Shown here piece by piece: positions 15,242 to 26,227 of a stretch of 64,000 nucleotides of DNA; within the stretch, counting starts at the first letter, position 1; each line of letters begins with the position of its first letter. The stretch is from Cryomorphaceae bacterium (GTDB lineage: Bacteria; Bacteroidota; Bacteroidia; Flavobacteriales_D; Sanyastnellaceae), in assembly GCA_016124575.1 (NCBI GenBank), contig WGNM01000023.1, forward strand, positions 124,001-188,000, written 5' to 3'. Both the position numbers and the translations under genes were made by a program. The notes under the pieces were generated by a model. That model did not search any database. It was not told where the DNA came from and saw nothing but the letters and a program-made list of their open reading frames with translations.

Positions 15242-18200
15242 TTATAACCCTGATGCTGTTTTGATTTCTAAACAAGGAATAATTCTTCCTTCTTTCTCAA
15301 TATAATGCAGTAAATCGGCGTAATGAACATCTCCATTTAACGCATTGCTGTTGCCGAAAAGAACGAATTGTTTGCGCGCTCTGGTATATGCCACATTCAA
15401 CTTCCGATCTACACTTCCCCCTTGTACTTCCGATAACTCCCGCAACAAATCCAATTCACTTTGCTTCTGAATGGTGGTGCAAAACAATATGTGGTCTCGC
15501 TGACTGCCTTGAAAACGCTCAACGGTGTCTACAACAAGTGCGTTTGTTGCGATGCTGCTTATCTTCTTGCGAATGAGGGCTGCTTGATTTCGAAATGGAA
15601 CAACAACTCCTATTTTGCTCTCTTCTACTCCAGCTGCCATAAGCTCGGCAATGAGATCAACCACGGCTTTGGCTTCCCTCTCGTTCGACTTTATGTTTAC
15701 GCCTCCTTCCGGACTTACTTCATAAAACATCAATCGATCACCCAAGTGTTCAGGTAGCTCAGGAATCTTAGTGGGTTCCTGTTGGTGGGGTTGTCTGGCT
15801 GAAACCAATACTCCATTGTACCATTTCTCACTAATAAAATTCGCTAAAAGCAGATGCATCCGTCCTTGATGAATCAATGTGCCTCTATTCTCTGATTCAC
15901 TTACCGACAATAGCCGTTCAAACAGTGAATTTGTGGTCCGCTCCATGCCCATGGCTCGAATTGTCTCATGTTCAATTTTCGCGCTGGTTTGCGACTGAAG
16001 AGACACCGCTGGTAGTTGCTTGTCATCACCTATCAGAATGAATTTCTTAACCCTCCCCAAAATATTCACTAGCATCGGCTCCAATACCTGCGATGCTTCA
16101 TCAACAATCACGGTGCTGAAGTTTTTAGGGTCAAGCAACTCACTCCTCGTAATTGCTGTGGCAACGGTGCATACTACAACATTCCTCTTGGCCAAATCTG
16201 CTTTTAAACTGGCTCTGTTTTCTGCTGCGGCGGCTATTTCCACCAAAAGGTTTCCATAGTACCTCTGGTCGCACGTGTTTCTGCTTCCAACACGATAGTA
16301 TCTTTCCTCACCTACTTCACGTAAATCTCTCAAAACTGCACAAATCTCATCAACAGCACGATTCGTATAAGCCAAAATGAGCATGTTGTCGCTTTTTGTC
16401 TTCCGGTCTGCACGGATGTAATACTTCAGAAACATGGATGTCTTACCCGTTCCTGGCGGACCAATGAGCAAGAACTGTCTTGGTGCCGCAATGGCATGAG
16501 AAATCAGGTTGTTCAGTGATTTCCGACTTTCCAAATTGGGGTGGTCGACATCAGAAATCCACTCCTGATGGACAATTGATTCTGCAATGGGCGCTGGAGT
16601 CAACAATCCTGAAACATCCACACATTCATCGGTGCAAAAAGCAAACAACTCGCGATGCATAGCGTGGTGTACAACATCCAAATGGTCATGCCGAACTGTC
16701 CACCGTTTCTCTTGATCAAAATAACCACTTACCCTTTGTGGATGGCGGAAGTACACCTCAAATTCGCCGCTTTCATCTGGTTCGTTGCGAAGAACACCTT
16801 TGGTTATTTGAACACGTCCGACATTGAATACCCCATCATGTTCAGGAAACAAAACACATAAGTCGCCTGCCCTGAAATCATAAATTTGGTCGTCAACTTC
16901 ATCGATCTTGAATCGCAAGGTTTGCTCGGCGGTCGCAATTTTATTCTCAACAATTCGGGCCGGGCCCAAAAAAGTTGAAGCGGCAGCCTCATCATCGCTC
17001 CACAAACCCCTCGCTCCAGAACGTCCGCCCTCATTCCCCATCTTCGCCAACCATTGTTCTTTTGAAATGTATTCTGAGAATGCCAGCAAATAGGCCCTCC
17101 GTTGAACGTCGGTTGATCGCATTTTCGAAAGGTGGAAATCGAACTTTTCAGAGAAAAAAACAGGAAACTTGAGGTCCTGAAGTCGCAGTCTGCCCCAATC
17201 AATCATGGTGTTCCAAAGACTGGTGGCATCATCAGGAAAGGCAGTTCGTTTTTCATCACTAACAATGCTATTCCTTACATTCAAAACCCTGGCTGAAGTG
17301 GTTTTCGTGCTATTTACTCTTCTCAAGTTGCTTCCCGTGTCGGCCGCTGAATAGAGGACATAGACTTTGGTTTTATCTTCAACGATGCCCAGCACTTGGT
17401 TTACAATCATACGGTACATGTGCGACTGAAAGGCATGATTTTCTCCAACGGCCGTAGGGTCGGCTGGCGGCCAAGGTGATTTACCCGATTTCAATTCAAC
17501 GATGGTACACGCTCCATCTCCAAGAGAAAGAGCATCCAGTCGTCCCTGCAAACCCAGCTCAGGGGAAACAAATGATGGCTCGAGCATGGTACTATCCGCG
17601 TTGAGCGGCGGATTCAAAACTGGAAACTCGACCGAAACAACCCGAATTAAATTCATATAATGCCTTTTCGCTACGCTGTTTCGGAATGAAATCAATGATG
17701 CGTCATCGGGAAAAAGATGCATGTATTCGAGTGGAAAAAAAGAGAACGTCTCTTTAAATAGTGAGCTGAACTGCGGGTTGTCGAGGGTTAGAATGGCATC
17801 GAGGAAAAAGTTAGCAAGGTTACCAGTAAAAAGCGGCGTCGACCATTCTTTTCTTCGATACCGATTTAAAAAATACAATGATGCGACCTGCAGTGACGTT
17901 CCTGAAAACTGATGAAAACACTCTGCTAAAGCAGATACATCAACCAGATAATCGGGCTCATAAACCCATAAATCACACTTGAAGGTAATGTTTTCACCAA
18001 CCATTCTTGCTGGACGTAACAGCCCAATGGTGTCGCCAACATTCAGAATGTCACAATCCAACGTCTTCGATAATTCGAGCAATGATTGCTGCTCTGCCTC
18101 AACTACCCACTGAAAATCCCCTAATTTTTCAAGTAAAACAACTTTCACGAACCCCTGTGATAGCGTGTTTTTTTCTTTCGGCTGTTCCCCTTTCTGCAAC

Positions 18201-18268
18201 ATGTGACCAAAGGTCTGCAATCGACGTCTAAAAAGCACGATTCCGTGCACCGTCTTTGTAAACAGCAT
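15242..18268 (-). CDS. Dna2-like nuclease-helicase (PD-(D/E)XK plus superfamily 1 helicase)
   Basis: 1008 residues. The N-terminal half has a RecB-family nuclease core: GLQGRLDALSLGDG with Asp245, then IVELKSGKSPW with Glu258 and Lys260, followed by HAFQSHMYRMIV. The C-terminal half is an Upf1/Dna2-type SF1B helicase: Walker A IGPPGTGKTS (603-610), TNRAVDEI, Walker B IVDEASQ (721-727), IGDDKQLPAVS, HQGRMH, VERFQGSQRD (916-925) and VAYTRARKQ (959-965). It may act in DNA-end processing or repair. The cysteine cluster that binds Fe-S in eukaryotic Dna2 is not evident. It stands alone next to two tRNAs; a defence role is possible but not shown. Confidence 0.88.
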   Translation of the reverse strand: MLFTKTVHGIVLFRRRLQTFGHMLQKGEQPKEKNTLSQGFVKVVLLEKLGDFQWVVEAEQQSLLELSKTLDCDILNVGDTIGLLRPARMVGENITFKCDLWVYEPDYLVDVSALAECFHQFSGTSLQVASLYFLNRYRRKEWSTPLFTGNLANFFLDAILTLDNPQFSSLFKETFSFFPLEYMHLFPDDASLISFRNSVAKRHYMNLIRVVSVEFPVLNPPLNADSTMLEPSFVSPELGLQGRLDALSLGDGACTIVELKSGKSPWPPADPTAVGENHAFQSHMYRMIVNQVLGIVEDKTKVYVLYSAADTGSNLRRVNSTKTTSARVLNVRNSIVSDEKRTAFPDDATSLWNTMIDWGRLRLQDLKFPVFFSEKFDFHLSKMRSTDVQRRAYLLAFSEYISKEQWLAKMGNEGGRSGARGLWSDDEAAASTFLGPARIVENKIATAEQTLRFKIDEVDDQIYDFRAGDLCVLFPEHDGVFNVGRVQITKGVLRNEPDESGEFEVYFRHPQRVSGYFDQEKRWTVRHDHLDVVHHAMHRELFAFCTDECVDVSGLLTPAPIAESIVHQEWISDVDHPNLESRKSLNNLISHAIAAPRQFLLIGPPGTGKTSMFLKYYIRADRKTKSDNMLILAYTNRAVDEICAVLRDLREVGEERYYRVGSRNTCDQRYYGNLLVEIAAAAENRASLKADLAKRNVVVCTVATAITRSELLDPKNFSTVIVDEASQVLEPMLVNILGRVKKFILIGDDKQLPAVSLQSQTSAKIEHETIRAMGMERTTNSLFERLLSVSESENRGTLIHQGRMHLLLANFISEKWYNGVLVSARQPHQQEPTKIPELPEHLGDRLMFYEVSPEGGVNIKSNEREAKAVVDLIAELMAAGVEESKIGVVVPFRNQAALIRKKISSIATNALVVDTVERFQGSQRDHILFCTTIQKQSELDLLRELSEVQGGSVDRKLNVAYTRARKQFVLFGNSNALNGDVHYADLLHYIEKEGRIIPCLEIKTASGL

Positions 18269-18353
18269 ATAAAACTTTGTGGCTGCAAAGAATAAACAGA
18301 ATCAACTCATCAGAAATCTCTAATTTCACAGCAACCAATAAAAAATCATCCCT

Positions 18354-19136
18354 ATGTTGAAGTCACTAATATTTTTTGCCAGCATCTTATTTTGTGTCAA
18401 CCTGCATTCTCAAGACGAGTTGATCGAGTCACTCGGAACAGCTCCAGCTATTCAAATTCAGGAGCGTGATGTGAAGGTTCAAAAGTCATCTTTCAATGCT
18501 TTTAGCCTTAAAGTTCATGGCAAAAGCAGCGATGTAGAAAAAGATTTGGTGAAATACTTCTCTTCACGATACAAGGCTGAATTCAAAAAAAACAAGGGAA
18601 ATCAAGAGGCATTGGGTGTAACAATGTCTGATGTGATAAATGAAACGGTCACATTGATTCTTCTTTTCGACGAAAAGGATGGGATGGTAACGGCAGATGT
18701 TGTAGTTGATCTTGGCGGGAAAGCTCTCGACTCTAACTTCAATAGCTCAGCTGCTGATCGCATAGAATCACTCTTAAAAACGTTTGCAAAAGAGCACTAT
18801 AACGGGTTATACCAATCCGTAATTTCTGATCAAGAGAAAAACTTCTCGAAAGAAGAAAAAAACATGTCTAAAGCGGTGAAAGAAGGCGAAGGACTTGTAA
18901 AATCAAAAGAGCAGCGCACTGCAGACATGGCCAAGGCCGAAAAAGAGATTACCGATGCACTTGCGAAAATTGAGCAATTGAAGGCCGATATCGAAAAAGC
19001 CAAAACCGATGTTTCGAATCTTGAAGGAGAAATAGAAAAGAACATTAAAGATCAAGAGACACAAAAATCTGTTGTAGAAAAAGAGCAGCAGCAACTTAAC
19101 AAGTTGAAGGCTGCGGCAGAAGGATTGAAGAAATAA
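18354..19136 (+). CDS. Secreted protein with C-terminal coiled coil, unknown function
   Basis: 260 residues. Signal peptide MLKSLIFFASILFCVNLHSQ. Residues about 35-150 form an alpha/beta domain (VQKSSFNAFSLKVHGKSSDV..., TVTLILLFDEKDGMVTADVV) with no family I recognise. Residues about 160-260 are a long Lys/Glu-rich coiled coil (AKAEKEITDALAKIEQLKAD; KEQQQLNKLKAAAEGLKK). No T9SS domain, so probably periplasmic. It lies 77 nt upstream of the ABC-F gene and could be co-transcribed, but the products have no obvious link. Confidence 0.75.
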   Translation: MLKSLIFFASILFCVNLHSQDELIESLGTAPAIQIQERDVKVQKSSFNAFSLKVHGKSSDVEKDLVKYFSSRYKAEFKKNKGNQEALGVTMSDVINETVTLILLFDEKDGMVTADVVVDLGGKALDSNFNSSAADRIESLLKTFAKEHYNGLYQSVISDQEKNFSKEEKNMSKAVKEGEGLVKSKEQRTADMAKAEKEITDALAKIEQLKADIEKAKTDVSNLEGEIEKNIKDQETQKSVVEKEQQQLNKLKAAAEGLKK

Positions 19137-19174
19137 GTAGGTGAAGCACAATACATTTGCTTACTCCAGGTTAG

Positions 19175-20821
<1,647 letters not shown>

Positions 20822-20830
20822 GTAACGAGA

Positions 20831-20877
20831 TAAAACAAAAAGAGGCGGTCTGTTTTGGACCGCCTCTTTTTGTTTTA
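20831..20877. terminator. Bidirectional intrinsic terminator, 20-bp perfect stem
   Basis: The arms at 20831-20850 and 20858-20877 are perfect reverse complements around a 7-base loop, with the GC-rich core GAGGCGGTC/GACCGCCTC and T-rich ends on both strands. It separates the ABC-F gene from the convergent gene at 20889. Confidence 0.95.
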
Positions 20878-20888
20878 TGACTTTTCTA

Positions 20889-22352
20889 TTAACGAACGAT
20901 CACAGGCATTGTCGTTTCGCCTAGCTCTGAAGATAAGCGAAGCATATACATTCCTGAAGAAAGGTTCGAAAGATCAAGTGACGTCTGCTGAACTCCTGTT
21001 GAAAGGGTTCCCAAAGCGTATTCTGCTACACGTTGACCCATGGTATTCATAACAACAACAGTGTACTTTCCTCCATTCAATGAAGTAAAGCGAACATTTA
21101 AAATGTTGTCTGTTGGGTTTGGGTAAGTAACGAAATCTGAAACGAAATTTGTTTCAGCTACAGAAACAGTTTCTGTTACACTTGTTGCACCTGTGAATGA
21201 ATCAAACGGAACACCTAAAGCAACAGTTACGATGTTAGCCATTGGGGTTCCATTCGCCTCAACGCCATAAGCCGAAGCGTTTCCACCTGACATACCATCA
21301 CCGTAATCATCGTAAATCACTACACTATAACAACCTGTTGCTGGTAAATAATAATCCTCATCGATTTGCATTGGAGCCAACGGCACATCAAATTCTGCCC
21401 AAGGACCACCGGCTGCTACCTCATTTCCGTTGTCATCAAAAATGCTGATTCTGTAGTCGCCCGGGTAATCGTCGGTAAGCATGCTAAAGTGAATGTGTGT
21501 GGTTGACTCAGTGGCCGAAAGCGCAACAGAGGTCATGTTGTTCGACGCATTATCATCTGGGGTCACAATTGTAATTACTACTTCTTGTCCGCTAATCACA
21601 CTGGTTGTTCCAAGGTTGATGGTAGTCGATTCAAACGTGCTCAAAACACCCGACCAGTCGTATGACAATTCTGGGTTCACTCCAGTAACTGAGAACGACA
21701 ACGCTGTAATGTCATCTAGACCGATGTTTGCAAATTCAACTTCTACATCTACGATATCACATGTAAAATCTGCGCCTACGTAGTCGATAATAATGGCGTC
21801 ATTTGATGAAACTGTCTGACAATCTAGGTCTTCAATGAATGCCCAGTGGTCTTCAACTGTAAGTTGACCGGTTTCGTATACAATTCCATTCGGACAGATC
21901 GTATAGATGGTTGGGAAATATGCTATCTCATACAAGTTTGCAACAGCCGCATCATCAGCAATCGGATATGGCGTGCCAGACACCCAATCACCTTGTGTTG
22001 ATGCTCCTGTGCCGTTAAGGTCAGCAAGAGTAGTTTGCGCGTCACCTTCAATGTAGATCACAAACACATTTCCTCCGGCATCAATGCCGTGTTCATTGTA
22101 AAGTGCATGAAGGGCTCCTTCACCATTCGAGCCATTGTATGCACCCGTGTGGTATGACCAACATGGTCCGCACCATGTCGCTGAAACATCCATCACAACA
22201 GTATATCCTTGCGATAGTAAGTCGTACAACTCGTATGTGTTTCCGTCGAGGTCAGTCGTCGTAAAGTTTGGTGCTATAACTCCACTTGGCAATTGCGCTT
22301 GGCCAGCCAATGTTGAGAAGACGACAAAAAGGGATAGTAAAATTCGTTTCAT
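20889..22352 (-). CDS. Secreted thioredoxin-fold protein with T9SS sorting domain
   Basis: 487 residues from the ATG at 22352 (MKRILLSLFVVFSTLAGQAQ signal peptide; the open frame begins 24 nt upstream). Residues about 25-175 form a TlpA/AhpC-like thioredoxin fold: GVIAPNFTTTDLDGNTYELY, then VVMDVSATWCGPCWSYH with the CXXC pair Cys61/Cys64. Next come an Ig-like domain and a beta-sandwich (RISIFDDNGNEVAAGG... GCYSVVIYDDYGDGMSGG). The end, FVTYPNPTDNILNVRFTS to TTMPVIVR, is a type A T9SS sorting domain. Likely an extracellular disulphide oxidoreductase; substrate unknown. On the minus strand, it ends at the shared 20-bp terminator. Confidence 0.88.
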   Translation of the reverse strand: MKRILLSLFVVFSTLAGQAQLPSGVIAPNFTTTDLDGNTYELYDLLSQGYTVVMDVSATWCGPCWSYHTGAYNGSNGEGALHALYNEHGIDAGGNVFVIYIEGDAQTTLADLNGTGASTQGDWVSGTPYPIADDAAVANLYEIAYFPTIYTICPNGIVYETGQLTVEDHWAFIEDLDCQTVSSNDAIIIDYVGADFTCDIVDVEVEFANIGLDDITALSFSVTGVNPELSYDWSGVLSTFESTTINLGTTSVISGQEVVITIVTPDDNASNNMTSVALSATESTTHIHFSMLTDDYPGDYRISIFDDNGNEVAAGGPWAEFDVPLAPMQIDEDYYLPATGCYSVVIYDDYGDGMSGGNASAYGVEANGTPMANIVTVALGVPFDSFTGATSVTETVSVAETNFVSDFVTYPNPTDNILNVRFTSLNGGKYTVVVMNTMGQRVAEYALGTLSTGVQQTSLDLSNLSSGMYMLRLSSELGETTMPVIVR

Positions 22353-22401
22353 AAAGTTTTGATTAAGATTTCTCAAGATCGAATATAAGGATTAATTGAG
22401 T

Positions 22402-24546
22402 TCACACCGAATAAACATCTGCTATTTTGAAATCCAACTGTCGTTTTTGAAGATTCGCCCCTGAGACGGTCACAATGATCTCATCTCCAAAGTGGTATTC
22501 TTTTCCGGTGCTTCTGCCACGCAGACAAAGTTTCGCTTCGTCATAGTAGTAATCATCGTCGTAAAGGCTATCCAAGCTTACCATTCCTTCGCACTTATTT
22601 TCTATGAGTTCGACGTAAAGACCGCGTGCCGTAACTCCTGACAAAATACCTTTGAACGTTTCGCCAATGCGCGTCATTAAAAACTCTACTTGTTTGTATT
22701 TAATGGACGCGCGTTCTGCCTCAGCAGCCTTTTTTTCTCTTTCTGAGGAATGTCGGCACTTCTTATCGTATTCCTCTGCTCCCAAACTTGCTCCTCCATC
22801 GAGGTAATGCTGCAATAGTCGATGAACCATTACATCTGGATATCTTCGAATTGGGGAGGTGAAATGGGTATAAAAATCAAAAGCCAGCCCATAGTGGCCA
22901 ATGTTGTGCGTGCTATACTCGGCTTTTGCCATGCTGCGAATGGCCATGTTCTTAATTACATCTTGCTCCGGAGTTCCTTCAATTTTAGATACCAATTCAC
23001 GAATCGACAACTCAGCATTCTCTTTGTTAGGCTTCGGCATTTCATAGCCAAATCGGCCAGCAAATTCTCTCAGGTTTTTAAGCTTCTCGATGTCTGGAAG
23101 ATCGTGAATTCGGTAAACGAACATGCTCGGTTTTCCTACTTGTGGACGTCCGATGCGTTCAGCAACTTTGACATTGGCCAGCAGCATAAAGTCTTCGATA
23201 AGCTTATTGGCATCTTTCATTCGTTTGATGAATACACCAACTGGTTTACCCATTTCATCGAGTTTGAACTTCACCTCTTCAGTGTTGAAGTCGATACCTC
23301 CCGCTATGAACCTTTTCGCTCTCAGTTTCTTTGCGAGGTCATCAAGCGTTAAAATGGCTTCTTTATGATCTCCTTCCGCCCCTTCAATCATTTCTTGAGC
23401 TTCCTCATAAGTAAAACGGCGGTCTGAGTGAATTACAGTTCTTCCAAACCAGCTATTCAATACTACCGCATCGTTATTCATCTCAAAAACTGCCGAAAAG
23501 CACAGCTTGTCTTCATTCGGCCGCAGTGAACAAAGCTCATTGCTCAAAACTTCTGGCAACATCGGGATGGTTCTGTCTACGAGATATACCGAGGTCGCTC
23601 TTTTCAATGCTTCATCTTCCAATATTGTTCCTGGTCGCAGGTAATGCGATACGTCTGCAATGTGCACCCCGATCTCCCAGTTGCCATTCTCCAGCTGCTT
23701 CAATGAAAGTGCGTCGTCAAAATCTTTGGCATCATACGGGTCAATGGTAAAAGTCAACACATCGCGGAAATCACGTCGTGACGCAATGTCATTTGATGTA
23801 ATCTCTTTCGGAATGCGATCGGCATCGTACAGCACTTCAGATGGAAAGTGATAGGGTAACCCATATTCGATCATGATCGAATGCATTTCTACGTCGTTAT
23901 CTCCCGGCATTCCCAATACCTCGACAACTTTTCCCACCGGGTTTTCTCTTGGGTCGTCCCAGCCTAACAGTTCAACAACAACCTTTTCACCATGTTTGGC
24001 ATCCAAACCATAAGCTGGAGGAATAAAAAAATCAATGTGAGTGCGCTGATCTGTTGGTAAGCCGAACGTGACATTGCGCTTTTGATCAAAAATGCAAACA
24101 AATTGATCTTTCGCACGGCTAATAACCCTTTGAACACGAGCGGTTCGTTTTTTTCTAAACGAAGAAAAAACAACTTCTACTTTGTCGCCATATAGCGCTG
24201 TGCCTGTGTCTCCTTTCGCTATTGGAATGTCTTTGTCTTGTCCGTCTACAATTACGAACCCTCTTCCAAACTTCGTTATTTCAATTGTTCCTTCAATGCC
24301 ACTATCCGCTGGTTGATTCCAAACATACTTCCCACGTCCGGCTGAATCAAGTTTTTCGGCTTCTGCCAACTCCTCAATAACAGTCATAATTAACGTGCGG
24401 ACCTGATCATCATACACCCCCATGCTGCTCGCTACCTGTTTGTAGTTCAGCGGTTTATGTGGCTGTTGTTTGAACACGTCTAGTATTTCAGCGCGCAAAT
24501 TTCGCGGCTTGCGGCTATCTCTTGAATTTTGTTTCTTTTTCGACAT
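22402..24546 (-). CDS. rnr: Ribonuclease R (3'-5' exoribonuclease)
   Basis: Processive RNase of the RNB family that degrades structured RNA. 714 residues from the ATG at 24546 (MSKKKQNSRDSRK); an ATG 18 nt upstream would give 720, and the choice is open. Order: winged-helix and cold-shock domains (IKGTIEITKFGRGFVIVDG-like GTIEITKFGRGFVIVDG), RNB catalytic domain with TIDPYDAKDFDDALSL (the Asp residues bind magnesium), then the family's THFTSPIRRYPDVMVHRLL, and a C-terminal S1 domain (FKGILSGVTARGLYVEL). It is divergent from the methyltransferase gene at 24592 with under 50 nt between the start codons. Confidence 0.96.
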   Translation of the reverse strand: MSKKKQNSRDSRKPRNLRAEILDVFKQQPHKPLNYKQVASSMGVYDDQVRTLIMTVIEELAEAEKLDSAGRGKYVWNQPADSGIEGTIEITKFGRGFVIVDGQDKDIPIAKGDTGTALYGDKVEVVFSSFRKKRTARVQRVISRAKDQFVCIFDQKRNVTFGLPTDQRTHIDFFIPPAYGLDAKHGEKVVVELLGWDDPRENPVGKVVEVLGMPGDNDVEMHSIMIEYGLPYHFPSEVLYDADRIPKEITSNDIASRRDFRDVLTFTIDPYDAKDFDDALSLKQLENGNWEIGVHIADVSHYLRPGTILEDEALKRATSVYLVDRTIPMLPEVLSNELCSLRPNEDKLCFSAVFEMNNDAVVLNSWFGRTVIHSDRRFTYEEAQEMIEGAEGDHKEAILTLDDLAKKLRAKRFIAGGIDFNTEEVKFKLDEMGKPVGVFIKRMKDANKLIEDFMLLANVKVAERIGRPQVGKPSMFVYRIHDLPDIEKLKNLREFAGRFGYEMPKPNKENAELSIRELVSKIEGTPEQDVIKNMAIRSMAKAEYSTHNIGHYGLAFDFYTHFTSPIRRYPDVMVHRLLQHYLDGGASLGAEEYDKKCRHSSEREKKAAEAERASIKYKQVEFLMTRIGETFKGILSGVTARGLYVELIENKCEGMVSLDSLYDDDYYYDEAKLCLRGRSTGKEYHFGDEIIVTVSGANLQKRQLDFKIADVYSV

Positions 24547-24556
24547 CGATGCTAAG

Positions 24557-24587
24557 TTGGTCATTCCTTGCGAGAATCCTAACTTTC
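24557..24587 (+). promoter_or_regulatory. Promoter of methyltransferase gene, leaderless layout
   Basis: TTG (24557-24559), then 20 nt, then TAACTTTC (24580-24587), one mismatch from TAnnTTTG. The -7 element ends 4 nt before the ATG at 24592, so the start codon would be at or next to the transcription start. Confidence 0.45.
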
Positions 24588-24591
24588 GGAC

Positions 24592-25467
24592 ATGGAAAGA
24601 TATTGGTCTCGCTTTGAATCAAGATGGCAAAATTACAACTTAATCGATGCTGGCGATGGTGAAAAACTTGAGCGTTTCGGCTCTGTAGTGGTGCGTCGAC
24701 CGGAGGTTACTGCCATTTGGCCAAAGTCACTTTCTGAAAACGACTGGCGAAAAGAGAGTCATGCCACTTTCGTTTATCGCGACTCGAAGTCGGGTATTTG
24801 GCAAACGGCGAAAGATTTTAAACCCAATTGGCAAATCACATACCCGTTGAACGGTCAGAAATTGGCTTTCAACTTAAAACTAACGGCTTTTAAGCATGTG
24901 GGTGTTTTCCCTGAACAAGCTGCAAACTGGGAGTTTATCGCATCACAGGTTCAGAACAAACCGAAATCAAAAATTCTAAATCTGTTCGCCTACACGGGAG
25001 GTGCCTCTTTAGCAGCCTGCGCCAGCGGCGCGGATGTGACACATGTCGATAGCATTCGACCAATCGTAAACTGGGCAAGCGAAAACATGGAGTCTTCCAA
25101 GTTGAAAAACATTCGTTGGACAGTTGAAGACGCGCTTACTTTTGTTAAAAGAGAAGCTAAAAGAGGTAACCTATACGATGGAATCATCATGGACCCTCCT
25201 TCTTATGGAAACGGAGGAGGAAAAAATCCGACAAAATGGAAGTTGGAAGACCAACTGAATGAACTCTTATCTGAAGCCTCCAAAATACTGTCACCACAAG
25301 GGTTTTTGGTGCTCAATACGTATAGCGGATTATCGAATTCAACGCTTGAGACTTTAATTACTATTTGGTTTAGGTTTGAAAACGTTGCGGTAGGAGACTT
25401 AGTTTTACACTCAGACACCAAGCATGTGCTGTCAACTGGCAGTTGTTTGCGTGGGTGGAATCAATGA
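24592..25467 (+). CDS. Class I SAM-dependent methyltransferase, RlmI/RlmK-like
   Basis: 291 residues, resembling the C-terminal domains of 23S rRNA m5C1962-type methyltransferases. The N-terminal part (MERYWSRFESRWQNYNLIDA, then FGSVVVRRPEVTAIW) lacks a clear PUA domain. The Rossmann core has ILNLFAYTGGASLAACASGA (SAM motif I), HVDSIRPIVNWASENM, and the catalytic-loop motif IIMDPPSYGNGGG. Probably methylates rRNA, but the exact target base is not settled. The -7 promoter element sits 4 nt before the ATG. Confidence 0.8.
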   Translation: MERYWSRFESRWQNYNLIDAGDGEKLERFGSVVVRRPEVTAIWPKSLSENDWRKESHATFVYRDSKSGIWQTAKDFKPNWQITYPLNGQKLAFNLKLTAFKHVGVFPEQAANWEFIASQVQNKPKSKILNLFAYTGGASLAACASGADVTHVDSIRPIVNWASENMESSKLKNIRWTVEDALTFVKREAKRGNLYDGIIMDPPSYGNGGGKNPTKWKLEDQLNELLSEASKILSPQGFLVLNTYSGLSNSTLETLITIWFRFENVAVGDLVLHSDTKHVLSTGSCLRGWNQ

Positions 25468-25487
25468 TGTCACTTAAACATCTTTAA

Positions 25488-26167
25488 TAAAAACAATTTC
25501 TATTTTCATTTCTTTTCATCGGTGGCGAAAGTGCGGCTGATGCACAATTGATCGATCCAATCTTTGAGTGTGGTTCTCCGTCAGTAGCATGGACAGAAGC
25601 TTCTTCTAACTGCGGAACTCCTCTTTGTACTACGGCTCTTTGTGTTACTTGCGTTGGTGGCTGTATTGCTTATGATGGCGATTGGTGCGATTGGTTTGGT
25701 GGCGCTGTTGAAGAAGGTCTTATGACTCAGGCCGTGACGATTGCGAATGGAACAAACGCTACTTTGATCTTATGGATTGTGCTTCCAACTTCTGGACCTG
25801 CTATCGCAGATGATGTTTTCGAAGCACGGATGGACGGAACTCAGGGAGCTCAATATGCAGCCTACACTGAGATTTCGGTTGACATCTCATCTTACTCAGA
25901 TGGTCAAACACACGCGTAGTCTATTTACGGACTTCAGTCAACTGCTGACGACGTTGTTAACTTCCAATTCGGAGTAAGCGCTGAAGGTTCTGCTACCGTA
26001 AACATATTCAATCTTGCTGGTCAATTGGTAGTTTCAAAGACCTTCAACGAAGTTTACAACAGCACTTACGTTGAACACTTCAGAGCTTCAGGCGGACATT
26101 TATGTAGCTGAAGTTTTGAATAACGGACAACGTTTCCAACAACGTGTTCTTGTTCAGCACGAAGAAA
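25488..26167 (+). pseudogene. Decayed T9SS cargo gene (lost start, nonsense and frameshift)
   Basis: No open frame covers this stretch, but a clear broken secreted-protein gene can be read. In one frame: KQFLFSFLFIGGESAADAQ (25491-25547) is a signal peptide whose ATG is missing (the frame is closed by TAA at 25488). It continues LIDPIFECGSPSVAWTEASS and VFEARMDGTQGAQYAAYTEI. A TAG at 25917 breaks it, after which the same frame resumes with a T9SS sorting domain (ATVNIFNLAGQLVVSK, RASGG). A 1-nt shift near 26091-26096 moves the end, DIYVAEVLNNGQRFQQ, to another frame. At least three lesions, followed by a good terminator. Read error is possible but three are unlikely. Confidence 0.8.
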
Positions 26168-26187
26168 AAAAGACTAATAAAAGAGAC

Positions 26188-26210
26188 CCCGCACGGGCGG
26201 GATTTTTTTT
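26188..26210 (+). terminator. Intrinsic terminator after the pseudogene
   Basis: CCCGC (26188-26192) pairs with GCGGG (26197-26201) around an ACGG loop, followed by eight T (26203-26210). It separates the decayed gene from miaE. Confidence 0.8.
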
Positions 26211-26215
26211 GATCA

Positions 26216-26223
26216 TACCTTTG
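26216..26223 (+). promoter_or_regulatory. -7 promoter element of miaE (leaderless layout)
   Basis: TACCTTTG matches TAnnTTTG exactly and ends 4 nt before the miaE ATG at 26228. No convincing -33 TTG is present (the region holds the upstream terminator). Confidence 0.4.
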
Positions 26224-26227
26224 TGGT

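Noticed and set aside
22822-23352. 176-residue plus-strand ORF inside rnr
   Set aside because: Antisense to the RNB domain, and no promoter or motif; a shadow ORF.
25548-25919. Short intact 123-residue gene
   Set aside because: It begins within a signal peptide whose start is lost and its frame continues after the TAG with a sorting domain, so it is a fragment of a broken gene.
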